Assembly: GCA_019638795.1 (NCBI GenBank)
Contig: JAHBTB010000001.1
Location: 310,001-374,000, forward strand
Reading direction: 5' to 3'
DNA from: Fimbriimonadaceae bacterium
GTDB taxonomy: Bacteria; Armatimonadota; Fimbriimonadia; Fimbriimonadales; Fimbriimonadaceae
DNA: 64,000 nt
Shown: positions 61,452 through 64,000 of the stretch, piece after piece
How the letters are laid out: each line of letters starts with the position of its first letter
Position numbering within the stretch: position 1 is the first letter of the stretch
Position numbers and translations under genes: made by a program
The notes under the pieces: model-generated
Seen by the model: the letters and a program-made list of their open reading frames with translations, nothing else
What the model was told of the DNA's origin: nothing
Database searches by the model: none

Positions 61452-62594
61452 ATGAGCGCGACGACATACCCGAATTACAGCCCCGGACTCGAAGGCGTGA
61501 TCGGTGGCATCACCACCATCAGCGACATCATCAGCGAGACAAGCACCCTCGTCTACCGTGGTTACAACGTCCACGACTTGGCGAGTAACGGCTCGTTTGA
61601 GGAGACCGCTTACCTCCTGCTCTTCGGCCACCTGCCGAACCGGACCGAGCTTGACGGCTTCAAGGCGACCTTGGCCGCGGAGCGCGAGGTGCCCGCCCAG
61701 GTCTACACGGCCCTGCAGCAGCTGCCTCCCACCACCCACCCGATGGACATCGCCCGGCTTGGCTTCGCCGCGTATGCCCCGTTCGACCCCGACTATGCGG
61801 CACCGTCCACCGACCACGAGGCCAACCTCCGCAAGGCGGTCCGCATCGTCGCCAAGGCCAGCACCATCGTCGGCAACGGGCACCGCATCCGGACGGGCAA
61901 GGCTCCCCTGGCGCCCCAGGCCGGCCACAGCGTCGCCGAGAACTTCCTCTATCTGGCCAACGGCACAGAGCCGGACGCGGACACGGCCCACGTCATGGAC
62001 TCGTCACTCACCCTCTATGCCGAGCACGGGTTCAACGCGTCCACCTTCGCCTGCCGGGTCTGCGTCGCGACCCTCAGCGACCTCTACAGCGGCGTCTGCG
62101 CCGGCATCGGCACCCTGCGCGGGCCTCTCCACGGCGGCGCCAACGAAGAGGCGATGAGGATGCTTCAGGAGATCGGCACCCCCGAGAACGCCGAACCCTG
62201 GATCCGCGACGCCCTGGCCAACAAGAAGAAGATCATGGGCTTCGGTCACCGCGAGTACAAGAAGCGTGACCCGCGCGCCATCTACATGACCAAGGTCGCC
62301 AAGGATCTCGGCGAGAAGACCGGCGACACCAAGTGGGGCAAGATCGCCGACACGCTGGAGCACATCATGGAGACGGAGAAGAACATCCACCCCAACGTGG
62401 ACTTCCCCGCCGCCTACGCTTACTACCTGCTCGGCATCCCCGTCGACCTCTACACACCCATCTTCGTCATGGCCCGCGTGTCCGGCTGGACGGCGCATAT
62501 GGTGGAACAGTTGGCCAACAACCGCCTGATCCGGCCGAAGTGCATCTATGAAGGCCCGACCCACGCGACGTGGGTCCCCGTGGACGAGCGCTGA
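61452..62594 (+). CDS. gltA: citrate synthase (citrate / 2-methylcitrate synthase type)
   Basis: 380 aa from ATG 61452 (ATG 61446 also in frame), the size of the short, Gram-positive/archaeal or PrpC-like type rather than long E. coli GltA. Seen: GLEGVIGGITTISDI, YRGYNVHDLA, catalytic His in GPLHGGANEEAM, IMGFGHREYKKRDPRA (usually GHRVYK) and NVDFPAAYAYYLLGIP with the catalytic Asp. Condenses acetyl-CoA, perhaps also propionyl-CoA, with oxaloacetate. prpB nearby makes the methylcitrate activity plausible but does not prove it. Confidence 0.92.
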   Translation: MSATTYPNYSPGLEGVIGGITTISDIISETSTLVYRGYNVHDLASNGSFEETAYLLLFGHLPNRTELDGFKATLAAEREVPAQVYTALQQLPPTTHPMDIARLGFAAYAPFDPDYAAPSTDHEANLRKAVRIVAKASTIVGNGHRIRTGKAPLAPQAGHSVAENFLYLANGTEPDADTAHVMDSSLTLYAEHGFNASTFACRVCVATLSDLYSGVCAGIGTLRGPLHGGANEEAMRMLQEIGTPENAEPWIRDALANKKKIMGFGHREYKKRDPRAIYMTKVAKDLGEKTGDTKWGKIADTLEHIMETEKNIHPNVDFPAAYAYYLLGIPVDLYTPIFVMARVSGWTAHMVEQLANNRLIRPKCIYEGPTHATWVPVDER

Positions 62595-62602
62595 ACACCG
62601 TG

Positions 62603-62635
62603 AAGGGCCCCTGCGAAAAGCTAGGGCCCTTTTTG
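62603..62635 (+). terminator. rho-independent terminator after citrate synthase
   Basis: AAGGGCCC (62603-62610) pairs perfectly with GGGCCCTT (62624-62631), 13-base loop, followed by TTT to make a run of five T. Confidence 0.85.
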
Positions 62636-62651
62636 TGTCTGACCGGCCACA

Positions 62652-63674
62652 ATGTCCGACATGAAGCCGATTCTGCTGGCCGCCGCGCTCATCGCCATCG
62701 CCCCGGCCGCCGAACAAGTCCCGCCCGCGAGTGCGGACTACCTGCGGGCCCACGAGAAGTTCCTTGCCAGCGACCTGCTCGAAGGCCGAGGGACGCCGAG
62801 TCGGGGGCTCGACATCGCCGCCCAGTACATCGCGAGCGAATTTGAGAAGTACGGCCTGAAGCCGGCCGTCGGCGACAGCTACTTTCAGGAGACGACCTAC
62901 AAGAGCCGCCAAGGCGTCGAGGGCAAGGTCCGTAACGTCGTCGGCGTGCTACCGGGCAGCGACCCCAAACTCAAGGACACCTACGTCCTCGTCACCGCCC
63001 ACTACGACCACCTGGGCGTCCGCAAGAAGGAGAACCCCGAGCCCGGTGAGGACCTCATCTTCAACGGGGCCAACGACGACGGGAGCGGCACCGCCGGGGT
63101 GATGGAGTGCGCCCGTATCCTCAGCCAGATGAAGACCCGGCCCAAGCGGTCGATCGTCTTCATGTGTTTCTGGGGGGAGGAGCAGGGTCTGCGCGGAAGC
63201 GCCTATTACGGCAAGAACCCCGTGTTCCCCCTGGCGGCGACGACCGCCCAGATCAACCTGGAACAGATCGGCCGGAGCGACAGCGACGAAGGAGTCAAGA
63301 AAGCCGGGTTCAATATCACCGGCGCGACCTACAGCGACCTCCCCCAGATGATCGCCAAGGCGGCCGCGACCGTAGGCGTCAAGTACATCGAAGACCCGCA
63401 GCACAGCGACCCCTACTTCATGGCGAGCGACAACGGCGCCCTCGCCATGGTCGGTGTCCCCGCCCACACCATCAGCGTCGCATACAGCTATTCCGACTAC
63501 CACCGGGTCGGCGACCATTGGGACAAGCTGGACTATCCGAACTTCGCGTTGGTCGTCCGGGCGGCCGCGACCGCAGCCTACGCGGTGGCCGACTCCACTG
63601 CCGAGCCGAAGTGGAACACCGAAAACCCGAGGGCGAAGCGCTATGCCGAGGCCCGGGCAAAAGGCGGCGGCTAG
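62652..63674 (+). CDS. secreted M28 family metallopeptidase
   Basis: 340 aa; ATG 62661 (MKPILLAAALIAIAPAAEQ) is a likely alternative start for the signal peptide. Two-zinc M28 motifs: LVTAHYDHLG, FNGANDDGSGTAGVMECARIL (bridging Asp), FWGEEQGLRGSAYY (catalytic and ligand Glu), NLEQIGRSDSD, and the last His in YSDYHRVGDHWDKLD. An aminopeptidase-like enzyme working outside the cytoplasm. Confidence 0.92.
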   Translation: MSDMKPILLAAALIAIAPAAEQVPPASADYLRAHEKFLASDLLEGRGTPSRGLDIAAQYIASEFEKYGLKPAVGDSYFQETTYKSRQGVEGKVRNVVGVLPGSDPKLKDTYVLVTAHYDHLGVRKKENPEPGEDLIFNGANDDGSGTAGVMECARILSQMKTRPKRSIVFMCFWGEEQGLRGSAYYGKNPVFPLAATTAQINLEQIGRSDSDEGVKKAGFNITGATYSDLPQMIAKAAATVGVKYIEDPQHSDPYFMASDNGALAMVGVPAHTISVAYSYSDYHRVGDHWDKLDYPNFALVVRAAATAAYAVADSTAEPKWNTENPRAKRYAEARAKGGG

Positions 63675-63688
63675 GGTTCAATCGGCCC

Positions 63689-64000
63689 GTGCCCCGCGTC
63701 CTTGACTACCCGATCCGTAGCGGCTACTTTGCCCACCGCGTCCAAGTCGAGGAGACTGTCTGCGACGTCCAGACAGAGTTTCAGCGGGTCGAGGTCGTCG
63801 AGACGGTCGAGTTTGGGCGGATGCTCTTGCTTGACGGTCACATCCAACTGGCGACCCGCGACGAGCACGCCTACCACGAGGCCCTCGTCCAAGTGCCCCT
63901 TCTGAGCGTCAGGGAGCCGAAGACAGCCCTCGTGGTCGGCGGCGGTGACGGTGGGGTCGTCCGCGAGATCTGCCGCCACGACAGCGTCCACAGGGTTGAC
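63689..64000 (+). CDS. speE: spermidine synthase (3' end beyond the window)
   Basis: 104 codons visible, start GTG 63689, open to the last base. Seen: beta-strand tetramerisation domain, EFGRMLLLDGHIQLATRDEHAYHEALVQVPLL and the SAM-type loop ALVVGGGDGGVVREI, the polyamine synthase signature. Transfers aminopropyl from decarboxylated SAM to putrescine. A larger frame on this strand is a shadow. 14 bases after the M28 peptidase stop. Confidence 0.93.
   Translation, partial: MPRVLDYPIRSGYFAHRVQVEETVCDVQTEFQRVEVVETVEFGRMLLLDGHIQLATRDEHAYHEALVQVPLLSVREPKTALVVGGGDGGVVREICRHDSVHRVD

Noticed and set aside
1-64000. CRISPR arrays, insertion sequences, phage or integrase genes
   Set aside because: No regularly spaced repeats, transposase or integrase motifs, or att-like duplications were seen; composition is even throughout.

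Overview
The window is about 65% GC bacterial chromosome, almost fully coding, with one tRNA, no IS element, no CRISPR array and no gene-free stretch over 300 bases. A Gram-negative (diderm) cell is indicated by a type II secretion operon with a secretin, a TolC/MacA/MacB export operon, lipoboxes and PEP-CTERM proteins. Futalosine-pathway menaquinone synthesis (MqnE), prepilin-like secreted proteins with a DGH-type tail and PEP-CTERM proteins together fit Armatimonadota (class Fimbriimonadia) best. That placement is an inference from gene content.

Layout. 1-2028: 3' part of an M1 aminopeptidase (+). 2032-11757: a long minus-strand block, read right to left: an M16 peptidase pair, mqnE behind a perfect palindrome, a lone flhA, a class II aldolase, hisS, and three poorly known envelope or J-domain-like genes. 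11970-13379: glnA with a structured leader and a strong terminator. 13521-19646: two PEP-CTERM proteins, a YghZ-type reductase, xylA-xylB, and a cytochrome/DUF2231 protein. 19696-19771: tRNA-Arg(GCG). 19839-23177: fadN-like beta-oxidation protein, leuD, DUF192 protein. 23219-25080: a TPP riboswitch whose only downstream gene is a prepilin-like protein, then a secreted esterase.

25176-37019 is one polycistronic run with overlapping or abutting genes: gspE-F-G-H-I-J-K-L-M, a GspC/PilP-like gene, gspD and a Spy-like protein. 37082-41399: small membrane protein, rsmG, TPR lipoprotein, leuS. 41450-45886: two tandem paralogues of a large secreted family with an STN-like N-terminus and no recognised function. 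45973-50413: RluD-type pseudouridine synthase, radC, a bacterial translin, a triple UPF0145 protein, 3-methyladenine DNA glycosylase and DUF454. 50490-55516: tolC-macA-macB operon. 55636-64000: fbaB, S1/P1 nuclease, rmuC, prpB, mntH, citrate synthase, M28 peptidase and the start of speE.

Functional threads: central carbon (xylose entry, class I FBP aldolase, citrate/methylcitrate), nitrogen assimilation, quinone synthesis, translation (hisS, leuS, rsmG), and much protein export. A recurring feature is a TANNNT hexamer 6-11 nt before the start codon of genes that head transcription units, without a Shine-Dalgarno sequence. This is the known signature of leaderless transcription. The most unusual single item is the TPP riboswitch in front of a prepilin-like gene.
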